From: Gordonibacter sp034932485
GTDB taxonomy: Bacteria; Actinomycetota; Coriobacteriia; Coriobacteriales; Eggerthellaceae
Length of the DNA: 64,000 nucleotides
Assembly (NCBI GenBank): GCA_034932485.1
Contig: JAYFOQ010000014.1
Location: 112,043 to 176,042, forward strand
Direction: 5' to 3'
Shown here: positions 1 through 9,620 of the stretch, one piece after another
Numbering within the stretch: the first letter of the stretch is position 1
Layout: every line of letters begins with the position of its first letter
Notes under the pieces: model-generated
Told to the model about the DNA's origin: nothing
Seen by the model: only the letters and a program-made list of their open reading frames with translations
Database searches by the model: none
Position numbers and translations under genes: made by a program

Positions 1-1337
1 ATGTTGGCGTAGGTTACAACCAGGTCACTCGATCCGGTGGAGGCAAGGTACTCGCCATAATCGTCGGCCCCATTGTCGGGCTGTAGTGCGAAGTACTCGT
101 TCGTGGTTAAGTCGATACCGCATACCGTACGACTAGATTTCACCATGAAATAGTTACCACACCAGGCAGGTGGTGCTGAAGGTGCGCGATTGAAACAGAA
201 CCAAGGCGCTGCGCTGTAATTGCCGTCCGTCACACGCGTTTTTGGTGCGTAGGTTCCTAGGTTTGAGATACCCCCACCATAATTATAAATAGCATCGAAC
301 GAGAAAGTGAACCCAGTGTCGCCGTAACCTGCTTCTAAAGGTTTCATAGAGCGCGGCAGTACCATGGTGTCAAGCACTTCACCTGATGCGGCATCCAGAT
401 GCGTAAGCTGGTAGTATACCCCGCTCGTTTCGGCTCGGGGGGTAATAACTACCGAATCGGTTAGTGCGTAGGGGGGTGTGCAAAGACGGCCATGTGACGT
501 GTAGACCACGTCGCTATTACCTAGCGCCATGGTTGCGCGTTTTACGAGCGAGTTCTCAGCGCTCATTTCGCCATCTGCTTTCGGCATTACCTGCCAAAAC
601 GCGTATTTTCCTACGGCGGCGATAGAAGGCATCTCCCAGAGGGAATCGCCTTCGTCAACGAGATGAGCTTTTCCGAGTAATGCTCCATCAAGGCTCGCGG
701 TATATACGCGCCATATACCGTCAAAGATATCTGCTTCGGTCCATACGAGGCCCAAAGCCGAGGCGCGCACATCGTAGATATCGAAACCCTCATCTTGACC
801 CACGGCCTTCTCCAGTACAGTGGAGAGATTTCCGCTGCCAAGTGACAAAATCCCCACTTGCGTAAGGGGCTTTGCCTCTTCGGTGGGTAATAAGCAGGCG
901 GCTACGGTATCGTCGCTTGCCCAGACCAGCGTTCCGTAGGGCAGTTCGAAGCGCCCTATAGAGTTCATGCGGGTGTCGACATCCCCGATTAGCGTAAACA
1001 GCCCACTCTCATCGGGTGTTTTAAGGGTAGTCATAGATGTTGAGGGTACATCGAGTACGGTAACAGAGCTTGCTGCCTCTTCCTGCTGTTTCTTAACTAC
1101 GAGAGAAGCACCGCCAGCAACAGCAGCGAGTGCACCAACCCCCAAAGCTCCGAAGAGGAAATGACGACGGGTCAAAAGAAGCCCTCCGTTGGACGTTGGC
1201 ACGTGAATGCCTTCGGAGCCGTTGGAGGAGCTGCGATGATGCACGCCGCCCTGCACGGCAACGCGTCTTTGCGCGCTGCGTTTAGTGGTGCTGGTGGGCT
1301 TTGCGTGGCTAGCATGTGTTGATCTGCGGGTTACCAT
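1..1337 (-). CDS. Tat-exported protein of unknown function (3' end outside window)
   Basis: The reading frame is open on the minus strand from an ATG at 1337 to the window edge, so the C-terminus is missing. A twin-arginine signal (T-R-R-H-F-L-F-G followed by an Ala/Gly/Val-rich segment) starts about residue 55. The mature part is rich in short strand-like stretches with Gly, Asp and Trp, which could be a beta-propeller, but I recognise no family. The true start may be the TTG at 1175: it has GGAGGG six bases upstream and would put the Tat motif right at the N-terminus. The ATG at 1337 has no clear ribosome site. The gene is divergent from the two-component regulator at 1491. The protein is presumably secreted folded across the membrane. 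Confidence 0.7.
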   Translation of the reverse strand, partial: MVTRRSTHASHAKPTSTTKRSAQRRVAVQGGVHHRSSSNGSEGIHVPTSNGGLLLTRRHFLFGALGVGALAAVAGGASLVVKKQQEEAASSVTVLDVPSTSMTTLKTPDESGLFTLIGDVDTRMNSIGRFELPYGTLVWASDDTVAACLLPTEEAKPLTQVGILSLGSGNLSTVLEKAVGQDEGFDIYDVRASALGLVWTEADIFDGIWRVYTASLDGALLGKAHLVDEGDSLWEMPSIAAVGKYAFWQVMPKADGEMSAENSLVKRATMALGNSDVVYTSHGRLCTPPYALTDSVVITPRAETSGVYYQLTHLDAASGEVLDTMVLPRSMKPLEAGYGDTGFTFSFDAIYNYGGGISNLGTYAPKTRVTDGNYSAAPWFCFNRAPSAPPAWCGNYFMVKSSRTVCGIDLTTNEYFALQPDNGADDYGEYLASTGSSDLVVTYAN

Positions 1338-1490
1338 GGTGGATATTGTGTCATTTCCCGCACAGGTTCCAGCGGCCGTGAAGGGAATTGCTACAATAAA
1401 CGCAAACACGACCTGAATGCTCGGTGAGTGGGATGCAAATAGTAACGCATCCAGTCAGGCCGAGCCGGCGACGACTTGAGGTGGTATAAC

Positions 1491-2201
1491 ATGAGCAACG
1501 AAACGCGACGTATACTGCTTGTTGAGGACGAAAAAGCTATCCGCGATGCGGTGACTGCTTATCTTGAGCGCGAAAATTACTGGGTGACCGCAGTGGGGGA
1601 CGGCCAGGAGGCGCTCGAAGAGTTCTCGAAGCATCATTTTGATTTGGTCATTCTTGACCTTATGCTTCCCCGTGTGCCGGGCGAGCGCGTTTGTCGTGCA
1701 ATTCGCGACAATTCGGACGTGCCTATTATTATGCTGACGGCAAAGGGCGAAGTCGAAGATCGTATTATCGGTCTTGAATTGGGTGCAGACGACTACCTAG
1801 TGAAACCGTTTAGTCCCCGTGAGCTAGTGGCTCGCGCTCGCGCGTTGCTACGACGCGTGCATGCCGATTCCGAGCCTCAGCGTGAAGTGCTGGAGTTCGG
1901 CGAGTTGACCATCGATGTATCCGGTCACAAGGTGCTGGTAAATGGCGAGGAGATTGATCTTACCGCGAGCGAATTCAAATTGCTCACTACGTTATCTCGT
2001 TATCCGGGCCGTGTGTATTCTCGTATGGAACTGGTCGAAAAAGTGCTTGGCTACGATTTCGAGGGCTACGAGCGCACTATCGACTCACACGTGAAGAATC
2101 TGCGCGCCAAGATTGGTGACAATCCGCGTAGCCCGAAGTGGCTGCACACGGTTCACGGCGTAGGTTATCGTTTCGAAGATCCGACTAAAGTACAACAGTA
2201 A
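1491..2201 (+). CDS. OmpR/PhoB-family response regulator
   Basis: 236-residue two-domain response regulator. The receiver domain (about 5-120) has the acidic pair E12-D13, phospho-acceptor D56 in the ILDLMLP motif, T83 and K105 in the LVKPF motif. The C-terminal winged helix (about 135-232) ends with the typical VHGVGYRF. The start at ATG 1491 is preceded by GAGGTGG eight bases upstream; the earlier in-frame TTG at 1476 would place the ribosome site inside the gene. The histidine kinase follows 54 bases downstream, so the two form one operon. Target genes cannot be read from the sequence; the divergent Tat protein gene is the nearest candidate. Confidence 0.95.
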   Translation: MSNETRRILLVEDEKAIRDAVTAYLERENYWVTAVGDGQEALEEFSKHHFDLVILDLMLPRVPGERVCRAIRDNSDVPIIMLTAKGEVEDRIIGLELGADDYLVKPFSPRELVARARALLRRVHADSEPQREVLEFGELTIDVSGHKVLVNGEEIDLTASEFKLLTTLSRYPGRVYSRMELVEKVLGYDFEGYERTIDSHVKNLRAKIGDNPRSPKWLHTVHGVGYRFEDPTKVQQ

Positions 2202-2255
2202 GTTTGTGTGCGCATTTATTGCGCACATCTATAGACCGTGCAGGAGGAATATAGC

Positions 2256-3869
2256 GTGCAAGACTCGACGACCGGGCCCATCGGCCGGACGGGAGCGGAC
2301 GAGACGGGCGCACGCGGCCACACGCGGTCGGGGTGGGGTAATTTCTCGTACACCACGCGCGTAACGGCCGCGTTCGCTTTTATCGCGGCCATGACGGCCT
2401 TAGTGGCTATTGGCGTGGTATCGTTCGTGTGGGAACAACACTTTCAAACCTACACGCGCGACAATATGCAGTCACTAGCGAAGCGAACCGCCGATAGTAT
2501 TGCAGCTAACTACGAAGAATCAGGGACATTCGATGCTCAGACATTGATGCCTGCAGATTACGTAGTGAGCGTTACCCCAGGTGTCGGGGTTCAGGTTGCA
2601 ACTAACGGAGCGGGGGGCGTGCGTGACATTGTTTTCGACTCGACGCAAACCGCCATTGAAGGCGCCCATGAAGGAAGTAGCAGTAAGGATGTTCTAGGGA
2701 ATAGTATTCCCTCGCTTGCTCCCCCCAAAAGTGAATCGAATATGGAGACAGCCAACATTGTCGTAACTGCAAAAGATACGGGCGTGTCTCAGGTTGTCGG
2801 TTCAGTAAGCGTCTATGTTTTGGGTTCCGATACGCTGCTACGCACGAGCGATGAAGAGTTCCGTAGCAAATCTTATCAAGCCATGTTCTTTGCTGCAGCC
2901 ATGGCTATTCTTTTGGCATCGTGTATTGGTTTTCTGTTTGCGCGCAACCTCGTGCGTCCCATCAATCGCATGACCACGACCGCAAAGGCAATTAAAGAAG
3001 GCGATCTTTCGGCGCGTACTGAATTGCATGGCGAAGATGAAATCGCGCGTCTGGGTGAGACGTTTGATGCTATGGCCGACTCAGTGGAGAAGGACCGCGA
3101 ACTTGAGCGTCGCCTTACTACTGATGTAGCGCATGAGTTGCGTACTCCGCTCATGGCCATTCAGTCTACGGTTGAGGCTATGGTTGATGGTGTGTTTGAA
3201 GCCGATGCTGAGCATCTGGAGACAGTAAACTCCGAGGTACAGCGTCTTAGCCGATTGGTCGATTCGTTGTTGAAACTTTCGCGGTTGGAGAGTCGCTCCA
3301 CACCCATGAAAGAAGAGGTTGTAGATGTAGGCCAACTCATTGCGGGCATTATTGCCACGCATGATGCATTTGTGGCCGACTCGGGGCTCACGCTTGAATA
3401 TGCGGCCGATAAGGGCGTTTTCGTTCTGGGCGATGCCGACATGATTCGCCAAGCTACAGCTAACCTTATCTCTAATGCGGTACGCTACACCCCTGAAGGT
3501 GGACGTGTATCGGTAAGTGTGCGTCGTGGTGACCTCATGGCGTCTATCGCAGTGCGCGATACGGGCATTGGCCTATCCCCCGAAGAAAAAAAGATGGTGT
3601 TCTCTCGTTTCTGGCGCGCCGATGCGGGTCGTAATCGCGAGAGTGGCGGCTTGGGTATCGGTTTGGCGGTGGTAAAGGAGATAGTCGATCGTCATGGTGG
3701 TTGGGTGAAGGTGGAAGGCCAAAGAAACGAAGGTGCCTGCTTTACCATTAATATCCCCTTGTACGATGAGGCGAAGAACCTGCGACAACGCCAGCAAAAA
3801 CCCCAGCGCACGACGAAGGCACCGAAAGAAAAGCAGCAAAAGTCACGTCCGAAGGGGCGAAAACAATAA
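2256..3869 (+). CDS. sensor histidine kinase with HAMP domain
   Basis: 537-residue membrane kinase. There is a transmembrane helix at about 36-58, an extracytoplasmic sensor region to about 205, a second helix at about 208-228, a HAMP linker, then the HisKA dimerisation domain with phospho-acceptor H293 in DVAHELRTPL. The ATPase domain shows the DTGIGL and GGLGIGLAVVKEIV boxes. The tail of about 30 residues is very rich in Lys, Gln and Arg. The start is GTG 2256 because AGGAGG lies eight bases upstream; the in-frame GTG at 2238 precedes that ribosome site. It pairs with the response regulator immediately upstream. The signal sensed is unknown. Confidence 0.94.
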   Translation: MQDSTTGPIGRTGADETGARGHTRSGWGNFSYTTRVTAAFAFIAAMTALVAIGVVSFVWEQHFQTYTRDNMQSLAKRTADSIAANYEESGTFDAQTLMPADYVVSVTPGVGVQVATNGAGGVRDIVFDSTQTAIEGAHEGSSSKDVLGNSIPSLAPPKSESNMETANIVVTAKDTGVSQVVGSVSVYVLGSDTLLRTSDEEFRSKSYQAMFFAAAMAILLASCIGFLFARNLVRPINRMTTTAKAIKEGDLSARTELHGEDEIARLGETFDAMADSVEKDRELERRLTTDVAHELRTPLMAIQSTVEAMVDGVFEADAEHLETVNSEVQRLSRLVDSLLKLSRLESRSTPMKEEVVDVGQLIAGIIATHDAFVADSGLTLEYAADKGVFVLGDADMIRQATANLISNAVRYTPEGGRVSVSVRRGDLMASIAVRDTGIGLSPEEKKMVFSRFWRADAGRNRESGGLGIGLAVVKEIVDRHGGWVKVEGQRNEGACFTINIPLYDEAKNLRQRQQKPQRTTKAPKEKQQKSRPKGRKQ

Positions 3870-3949
3870 AACTGCGCCATAATAGAGCGCATATGATAGG
3901 CGCTACGCGACGGGGACGAGCGGGTAGCGCGCATTTGAGGAAAGGACAT

Positions 3950-4831
3950 GTGCCAACCATGAGCGGAATCGACATTAAGCCCGATGCGCAAGGCAAAGTG
4001 CGCGATTTATACGATTTAGGTGATAAGCTTCTGCTGGTCGCGACGGATCGTATATCGGCCTTCGATTACATTCTCGAAGACGAAATTCCGCATAAGGGTG
4101 CAGTACTTACCCAGCTGTCGTGCTTTTGGTTTGAGCTGCTAGAAGGCGTGGTTGAGAATCATTTGATATCAGCCGATGTATCCGATCTTCCTGAGCAATT
4201 CAAGCCCTATGCCGACTACCTACGTGGGCGCTTTATGCTGGTGAAAAAAGCCGATATGTTCCCCGCTGAATGTATTGTGCGCGGCTATCTGGCTGGTAGT
4301 GGTCTAAAGGAATACGAAAAACAAGGTACGGTATGTGGCATTGAGTTGCCAGCGGGTTTGGTGAACTCCTCCAAATTGCCTGAGCCGATCTTTACGCCGT
4401 CTACCAAGGCAGAGATTGGCGATCACGACGAGAATATTAGCTTTGAGCGCTTGGCGCAGATTATGAACGAAGATGATGCTGCTCAGTTGCGCGATCTGTC
4501 GCTTAAGGTATACACCACTGCGCGTGATCATGCGGAGAAGCAAGGTATTATTATTGCCGATACGAAATTCGAATTTGGCAGGCTGAATGGCCAGGTCATA
4601 TTAGCCGACGAGGTGCTTACTCCCGACTCATCCCGTTTTTGGCCGGGCGACGAATACGCCGAAGGAAAAGACCAACCTAGCTTCGACAAGCAGTTTGTAC
4701 GTGATTGGCTTTCTGCCAACTGGGATCGTCAAGGCAATCCCCCGCGTTTGCCGCAAGATGTTATTGAAAAGACGGGCGAGAAGTACATCCAAGCGTATGA
4801 GAAGATTACAGGCCGCAAGTTTACTTACTAA
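3950..4831 (+). CDS. purC: phosphoribosylaminoimidazole-succinocarboxamide synthase
   Basis: About 293 residues. It joins aspartate to CAIR with ATP in purine synthesis (SAICAR synthase). Recognisable segments are the N-terminal KVRDLYDLGDKLLLVATDR, the central ECIVRGYLAGSG and the later DTKFEFG, and the length fits the long PurC class. I chose GTG 3950 because AGGA sits eight bases upstream; ATG 3959 in the same frame is an alternative. It heads a purine cluster with a small membrane-protein gene and purL downstream. A GAAGAGGC/GCCTCTTC hairpin (4929-4955) lies in the 171-base gap after it and has no T tract. Confidence 0.95.
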   Translation: MPTMSGIDIKPDAQGKVRDLYDLGDKLLLVATDRISAFDYILEDEIPHKGAVLTQLSCFWFELLEGVVENHLISADVSDLPEQFKPYADYLRGRFMLVKKADMFPAECIVRGYLAGSGLKEYEKQGTVCGIELPAGLVNSSKLPEPIFTPSTKAEIGDHDENISFERLAQIMNEDDAAQLRDLSLKVYTTARDHAEKQGIIIADTKFEFGRLNGQVILADEVLTPDSSRFWPGDEYAEGKDQPSFDKQFVRDWLSANWDRQGNPPRLPQDVIEKTGEKYIQAYEKITGRKFTY

Positions 4832-5002
4832 GCGAGCAATGACCAAGGTGCTGTTTGGCGTAGGTATCTTCCGGGCATGATGTGAGGTTTTGCGCCTCTG
4901 CCCCAAGAAAGAAAGCCTGCGCCATAAAGAAGAGGCTGGCTCTGCCTGCCTCTTCGCCTGATCTGACCTGCAAGTAAAGAAACAACAAGGAGTATTGCCA
5001 AC

Positions 5003-5647
5003 ATGTCACAACGCAATCCCATGAACGACCGCTACCAGACCGACGATCATAAAGGTCAGACGCGCAAAAGTGCTGCGTCGGCTAAGCCTAAAACAAAGGC
5101 TGCTTCGTCGGTGCGCATGGAGCCGACGGTGAAAACCAAGCAGCAGAAAAAAGCGGCTCAGAAGGCTGAGCGTTCCAAGCAGACTCAGCTTGATCGTAAG
5201 TACTATAATCCGCCGACGCCTCAGTACAAGAAGTTGCGCAAGATTTGGTGGGGTTTGCTCATTGCCGCCATTGTGTTTACGGCGCTATCATTTTTGGGTC
5301 GCGCCTGGCTTCCCGAGGTGGCGAGCTACATTGTCCTAGGCATGGCGTATGCGTGCATCATAGGGGCTTTGTATGTGGACTTCTCGAAGATTCGCAAGGT
5401 ACGTCGTGCTTATCAAGAAGAGATGGAAAACAGCAAAAGCAAAGAGCAGCGCGCGATGGAGAAGCAGCAGAAGGCAGAGCAGAAGGCGGCTGAGCTTGCT
5501 GCTGCCGAAAAGGCTGAGTCGGGCGAAGCTGATAAGACGAAGAAACGAGGTCTTTTCGGCAGCGGCTTTCGTTTGGGTAAGGCTCAGGAAGCTAAAGCCG
5601 ATAAACAAGCCGCGAAAGAGGCCGAACAAGAAACTCAGGGAAAGTAG
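5003..5647 (+). CDS. small two-helix membrane protein with charged ends
   Basis: 214 residues, no family recognised. The N-terminus (1-80) and C-terminus (135-214) are dominated by Lys, Ala, Glu and Gln and look like coiled or disordered cytoplasmic tails; two hydrophobic helices lie at about 82-99 and 107-125. Such Lys/Ala/Glu-rich proteins with a central helical hairpin are common as hypothetical proteins in Actinobacteria and resemble the DUF3043 layout, but I cannot confirm that family. The ribosome site AAGGAG is ten bases before the ATG. It lies between purC and purL, eight bases ahead of purL, so it is probably co-transcribed with the purine genes; a role in purine synthesis is not implied. 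Confidence 0.8.
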   Translation: MSQRNPMNDRYQTDDHKGQTRKSAASAKPKTKAASSVRMEPTVKTKQQKKAAQKAERSKQTQLDRKYYNPPTPQYKKLRKIWWGLLIAAIVFTALSFLGRAWLPEVASYIVLGMAYACIIGALYVDFSKIRKVRRAYQEEMENSKSKEQRAMEKQQKAEQKAAELAAAEKAESGEADKTKKRGLFGSGFRLGKAQEAKADKQAAKEAEQETQGK

Positions 5648-5655
5648 GGGCGAGC

Positions 5656-8600
5656 ATGGTTTCCCGTGTTTACGTTGAGAAAAAGCCCGGTTTTGACGTT
5701 GAGGCTCAACAACTCGCGCATGAGTTGCGCGGTATTTTGGGTATCGAGCGACTGGCAGGCCTGCGTTTGGTAAATCGTTATGACGTAGAGGGTATCGAGG
5801 ATCGCCTTTTTGCTCAGTGCGTACCGACCGTGTTCAGCGAGCCTCAGTCTGATACCGCCACCCCGGAAATGCCTGACGCTAAGGGCGCCTTCGTGTTCGC
5901 GGTGGAGTATCTGCCCGGCCAGTTCGATCAGCGCGCCGATTCTGCGAGTGAATGCATCCAGCTTATTAGTCAGGGCGAGCGCCCCGAAGTGCGCAGTGCG
6001 AAAGTGTACCTGCTTGAAGGCGCACTGACCGAGGATGACATTGAGGCTATCAAGCACTATGTTATCAATCCGGTTGAGGCGCGCGAAGCGTCGCTCGAAG
6101 GTCGGTTGACCTTGAAGATGGAGCAGCCGGTTCCCGCTATGGTGGAGACCATTGACGGTTTTCTCGATTTGGACGAAGCTGGATTAGCCTCCTTCATTGC
6201 CGATCGTGGACTGGCCATGGATTTGGCTGATATCGTGTTCTGCCAGGAGTATTTCGCCGAGGAGGGGCGCAACCCCACCATCACCGAGATTAAGATGATC
6301 GACACGTATTGGTCGGATCACTGTCGCCACACCACGTTTGGCACCGTGCTTACGAACGTGCAGATTGATGATGCAGCGGTACGAGCCGCCTTTGAGAAAT
6401 ACCTTGAGATGCGCCATGAGCTGGGTCGCGACGAGAAGCCGATCTGCCTTATGGACATGGGTACCATTGGTGCACGCTATCTGAAGGCCAAGGGTGTTTT
6501 GACGGGACTCGACGAATCCGAGGAAATCAATGCCTGTACCGTAAAGGTGAAGGTTGACGTAGACGGCGAGGAGCAGGACTGGCTTTACCTGTTCAAGAAC
6601 GAGACTCATAATCACCCCACCGAGATCGAGCCGTTCGGCGGCGCGGCCACCTGTGTGGGTGGTGCCATACGCGACCCCTTGTCGGGACGCAGCTACGTGT
6701 ACCAGGCCATGCGGGTGACGGGCGCGGCCGACCCGCTGGTGCCGGTGTCCGAGACGCTGCCTGGCAAGTTGCCGCAGCGCAAGCTGGTTACGACGGCTGC
6801 TGCAGGTTATTCGTCGTACGGTAATCAGATCGGCCTGGCAACCGGCCAAGTGAACGAGTTGTACCATCCCGGCTATGCTGCTAAGCGCATGGAGATCGGG
6901 GCGGTGGTGGGCGCCGCGCCTGCCGAGCACGTGCGGCGAGAGACGCCGGCACCGGGCGACGTGATTGTGCTGCTGGGAGGCCGTACTGGTCGCGATGGCA
7001 TCGGCGGGGCTACAGGATCGTCGAAGGCCCACAATATGGACTCGCTTGAGAGCTGCGGTGCCGAAGTGCAGAAGGGTAATGCACCCGTCGAGCGCAAGAT
7101 CCAGCGCCTGTTCCGCCGTGGTGATGCGTGCCGACTTATCAAGCGTTGTAACGACTTCGGGGCGGGCGGTGTGTCCGTGGCTGTGGGTGAGTTGGCGGAT
7201 GGTCTGTTCATCAACTTGAACAAGGTGCCCAAGAAGTACGACGGTTTGGACGGCACCGAGCTTGCAATCTCGGAGAGCCAAGAGCGCATGGCGGTGGCTT
7301 TGGCACCTCAGGACGTAGACACATTCCTAGCGCTTGCGGCCGAAGAGAACCTTGAAGCGACCCCCATCGCTGAAGTCACACAGGAAGCGCGCGTGCGTAT
7401 GGTCTGGAACGACGAGACTATCGTAGATGTGAGCCGCGACTTCCTGGCCAGTAACGGCGCGCCGAAGCACCAGGACGTGCGCGTGGTCGAGGGAGGCTCC
7501 TACGAGCGTACTTGGGCCGGCGACACGCTGGCCGAGCGCATGGCTTCGCTGGTCACCGACATCAATGTGTGCTCGAACAAGGGCTTGTCCGAGCGCTTCG
7601 ATTCGACTATCGGTGCGGCCACGGTTCTTATGCCGTTCGGCGGCAAGCACCAGCTTACGCCCAGCATGGCCATGGTAGCCAAGCTGCCGGTATTCGGCGA
7701 GACCACTACCTGCAGCGGCATGGCCTGGGGCTTTAATCCTTATCTAACGGAAGCCAACCAATTCACCGGCTCGTATCTGGCGGTAGTCGAGAGTGTGGCG
7801 AAACTGGTGTCCGCCGGTTTCCTACGCAAGGATATGTACCTGACGTTCCAAGAGTACTTCGAGCGTTTGCGCGACGAGGCCGAGCGCTGGGGAAAGCCGT
7901 CGGCGGCCGTCCTCGGCGCGCTCATGGCTCAGATCGACTTGGGCGTGGGCTCTATCGGCGGTAAGGACTCCATGAGCGGCAGCTTCGAGAAACTGGACGT
8001 CCCGCCTACGCTTGTCTCATTCGCGACGGCTGTTGGCAAGGTCGACCGTGTGACGTCGCCTGAGTTCAAGCAGGCTGGTAGTCGCGTGGTTGCCATCAAG
8101 CCTCACTACGACGGTCTCGTGCCGCAAGCTGAGAGCATGCTTAAGGTATTGGGCATCGTCGAAGGGTTGATTGGATCTAATCAGGCGCTTGCGGTATCCA
8201 CGCTTGGCTACGGCTGTGCAGCTGAGGCCCTATTCAAGATGTGCGTGGGTAACGGTATCGGCATCAAGCTCGACTCGAGGTTCGATGCGGAGCGTCTGTT
8301 CTGCCCAGCATACGGCACCTTCTTGGTGGAACTTCCGGCTTGCGCTGCGCTTCCCGTATCAACCGACCTGGTGGAGATTGTCGACTTGGGCGAGACTACC
8401 GATGCATATCGCTTCGTCGCTGGTGATGAAACCATTGATTTGGCGCAGTTGCAGGAGGCATGGGAGGGCAAGTTGGAGCCTGTGTTCCCGTATCGTGCTG
8501 CTGGCGAGGAAGTTGAGACGATTAGCTATCGCGACACGCTTCCGCTGGTGTATAACGGGGCCATCGCGCGACCTCGCGTGGTTATTCCTGTGTTTCCGGG

Positions 8601-9372
8601 TAACAACTGCGAATACGATTCTGCGCGTGCCTTTGAGCGCGCTGGTGCGGTGGCGGAGACATTCATTGTGAATAATCTCTCGCCCGAGAAGGTTGCTGAA
8701 AGTACGGAGGCGCTGGTTAAGGCTATTAGGAATAGCCAGATTATCATGCTGCCCGGCGGGTTCTCCGGTGGCGACGAGCCGGATGGTTCTGCTAAGTTCA
8801 TTACGGCGTTCTTCCGCGCTCCGGCTGTTACCGAGGCGGTACGTGACTTGTTGCAAAACCGCGACGGACTTATGCTGGGTATTTGCAATGGTTTCCAGGC
8901 GCTAGTCAAGCTAGGCCTGGTACCTTATGGCGATATCCGTCCGATGGACGAGAATTGCCCCACGCTCACCTTTAACGGCATCGGCCGCCACCAGAGCCGC
9001 TTGGTTCGCACGCGTGTGGCGTCCAGCTTGTCACCGTGGTTGAGCCGCTGTGAGGTAGGCGACGTGCATACGGTGGCGATCAGCCACGGTGAGGGGCGCT
9101 TCGTTGCCTCGCCCGCGCTGCTTGAGCAAATGAAAGCCACCGGTCAGATTGCCACTCAGTACGTTGACGAGTGCGGCGTGCCGTCGATGGATCTGTCGGT
9201 AAATCCTAACGGTTCGGCTTGGTCCGTCGAAGGCATCACCAGCCCCGACGGCCGTATCTTTGGCAAGATGGGCCATACCGAGCGCGGCGTGACGCCCGGT
9301 GTATTTCAAAATGTACCCGGCGATTTGTACCAGCCTTTGTTTGAGGGCGGTGTGGGGTACTTCGCGGGTTAG
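5656..9372 (+). CDS. purL: phosphoribosylformylglycinamidine synthase, single-chain
   Basis: 1238-residue FGAM synthase. It converts FGAR to FGAM with glutamine and ATP, the fourth step of purine synthesis. It carries the synthase half (with FKNETHNHPTEIEPFGG around 310-330 for metal/ATP binding) and a C-terminal class I glutaminase (VVIPVFPGNNCEYDSARAFE onward) whose nucleophile is C1077 in LGICNGFQ, with a later HGEGRF segment. This is the fused long form, as in Clostridia and Proteobacteria, not the separate PurL/PurQ/PurS set. It follows the preceding gene by eight bases and ends at a strong terminator. Confidence 0.97.
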   Translation: MVSRVYVEKKPGFDVEAQQLAHELRGILGIERLAGLRLVNRYDVEGIEDRLFAQCVPTVFSEPQSDTATPEMPDAKGAFVFAVEYLPGQFDQRADSASECIQLISQGERPEVRSAKVYLLEGALTEDDIEAIKHYVINPVEAREASLEGRLTLKMEQPVPAMVETIDGFLDLDEAGLASFIADRGLAMDLADIVFCQEYFAEEGRNPTITEIKMIDTYWSDHCRHTTFGTVLTNVQIDDAAVRAAFEKYLEMRHELGRDEKPICLMDMGTIGARYLKAKGVLTGLDESEEINACTVKVKVDVDGEEQDWLYLFKNETHNHPTEIEPFGGAATCVGGAIRDPLSGRSYVYQAMRVTGAADPLVPVSETLPGKLPQRKLVTTAAAGYSSYGNQIGLATGQVNELYHPGYAAKRMEIGAVVGAAPAEHVRRETPAPGDVIVLLGGRTGRDGIGGATGSSKAHNMDSLESCGAEVQKGNAPVERKIQRLFRRGDACRLIKRCNDFGAGGVSVAVGELADGLFINLNKVPKKYDGLDGTELAISESQERMAVALAPQDVDTFLALAAEENLEATPIAEVTQEARVRMVWNDETIVDVSRDFLASNGAPKHQDVRVVEGGSYERTWAGDTLAERMASLVTDINVCSNKGLSERFDSTIGAATVLMPFGGKHQLTPSMAMVAKLPVFGETTTCSGMAWGFNPYLTEANQFTGSYLAVVESVAKLVSAGFLRKDMYLTFQEYFERLRDEAERWGKPSAAVLGALMAQIDLGVGSIGGKDSMSGSFEKLDVPPTLVSFATAVGKVDRVTSPEFKQAGSRVVAIKPHYDGLVPQAESMLKVLGIVEGLIGSNQALAVSTLGYGCAAEALFKMCVGNGIGIKLDSRFDAERLFCPAYGTFLVELPACAALPVSTDLVEIVDLGETTDAYRFVAGDETIDLAQLQEAWEGKLEPVFPYRAAGEEVETISYRDTLPLVYNGAIARPRVVIPVFPGNNCEYDSARAFERAGAVAETFIVNNLSPEKVAESTEALVKAIRNSQIIMLPGGFSGGDEPDGSAKFITAFFRAPAVTEAVRDLLQNRDGLMLGICNGFQALVKLGLVPYGDIRPMDENCPTLTFNGIGRHQSRLVRTRVASSLSPWLSRCEVGDVHTVAISHGEGRFVASPALLEQMKATGQIATQYVDECGVPSMDLSVNPNGSAWSVEGITSPDGRIFGKMGHTERGVTPGVFQNVPGDLYQPLFEGGVGYFAG

Positions 9373-9414
9373 GATTGTACGCGCATAGTTGTGTCGTAAA
9401 ACTTGCAGACATGT

Positions 9415-9460
9415 AACAAAGGTGTCGTTAGCCTTAATGGCTTCGGCACCTTTGTTGTTT
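9415..9460 (+). terminator. rho-independent terminator after purL
   Basis: Arms AACAAAGGTGTCG (9415-9427) and CGGCACCTTTGTT (9444-9456) pair with one wobble and are followed by a short T run. It closes the purC-purL transcription unit. Confidence 0.85.
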
Positions 9461-9533
9461 ATCGAAAAGACATATCGGCATCAGGGGACAGGTTGCTGGT
9501 GCGTAAAGTGTGGCACGTAGTGCATTTCTCTTC

Positions 9534-9564
9534 TTGACCCTCGACATAGTTCAGGGTCTACCAT
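9534..9564 (+). promoter_or_regulatory. MerR-type promoter with 19-bp spacer and dyad operator
   Basis: A -35 like TTGACC (9534-9539) and a -10 like TACCAT (9559-9564) are separated by exactly 19 bases, the over-long spacing that MerR-family activators correct. The spacer and -35 contain the inverted repeat GACCCT...AGGGTC (9536-9541 and 9553-9558), centred between the two boxes as in SoxR and MerR operators. It lies 57 bases before the flavoprotein start. A MerR-family gene lies just after this operon (11889) and is the natural regulator; that link is inferred. Confidence 0.75.
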
Positions 9565-9620
9565 GGCGATACGCCTGTGTGGCGGGTAGGGAACAACTAA
9601 TCGTTACGAAGGAGGAGAGA

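Noticed and set aside
6184..7281. A 365-codon open frame on the minus strand
   Set aside because: It lies entirely inside purL on the other strand, is rich in His, Arg and Ala as expected of an antisense shadow, and has no ribosome site or family.
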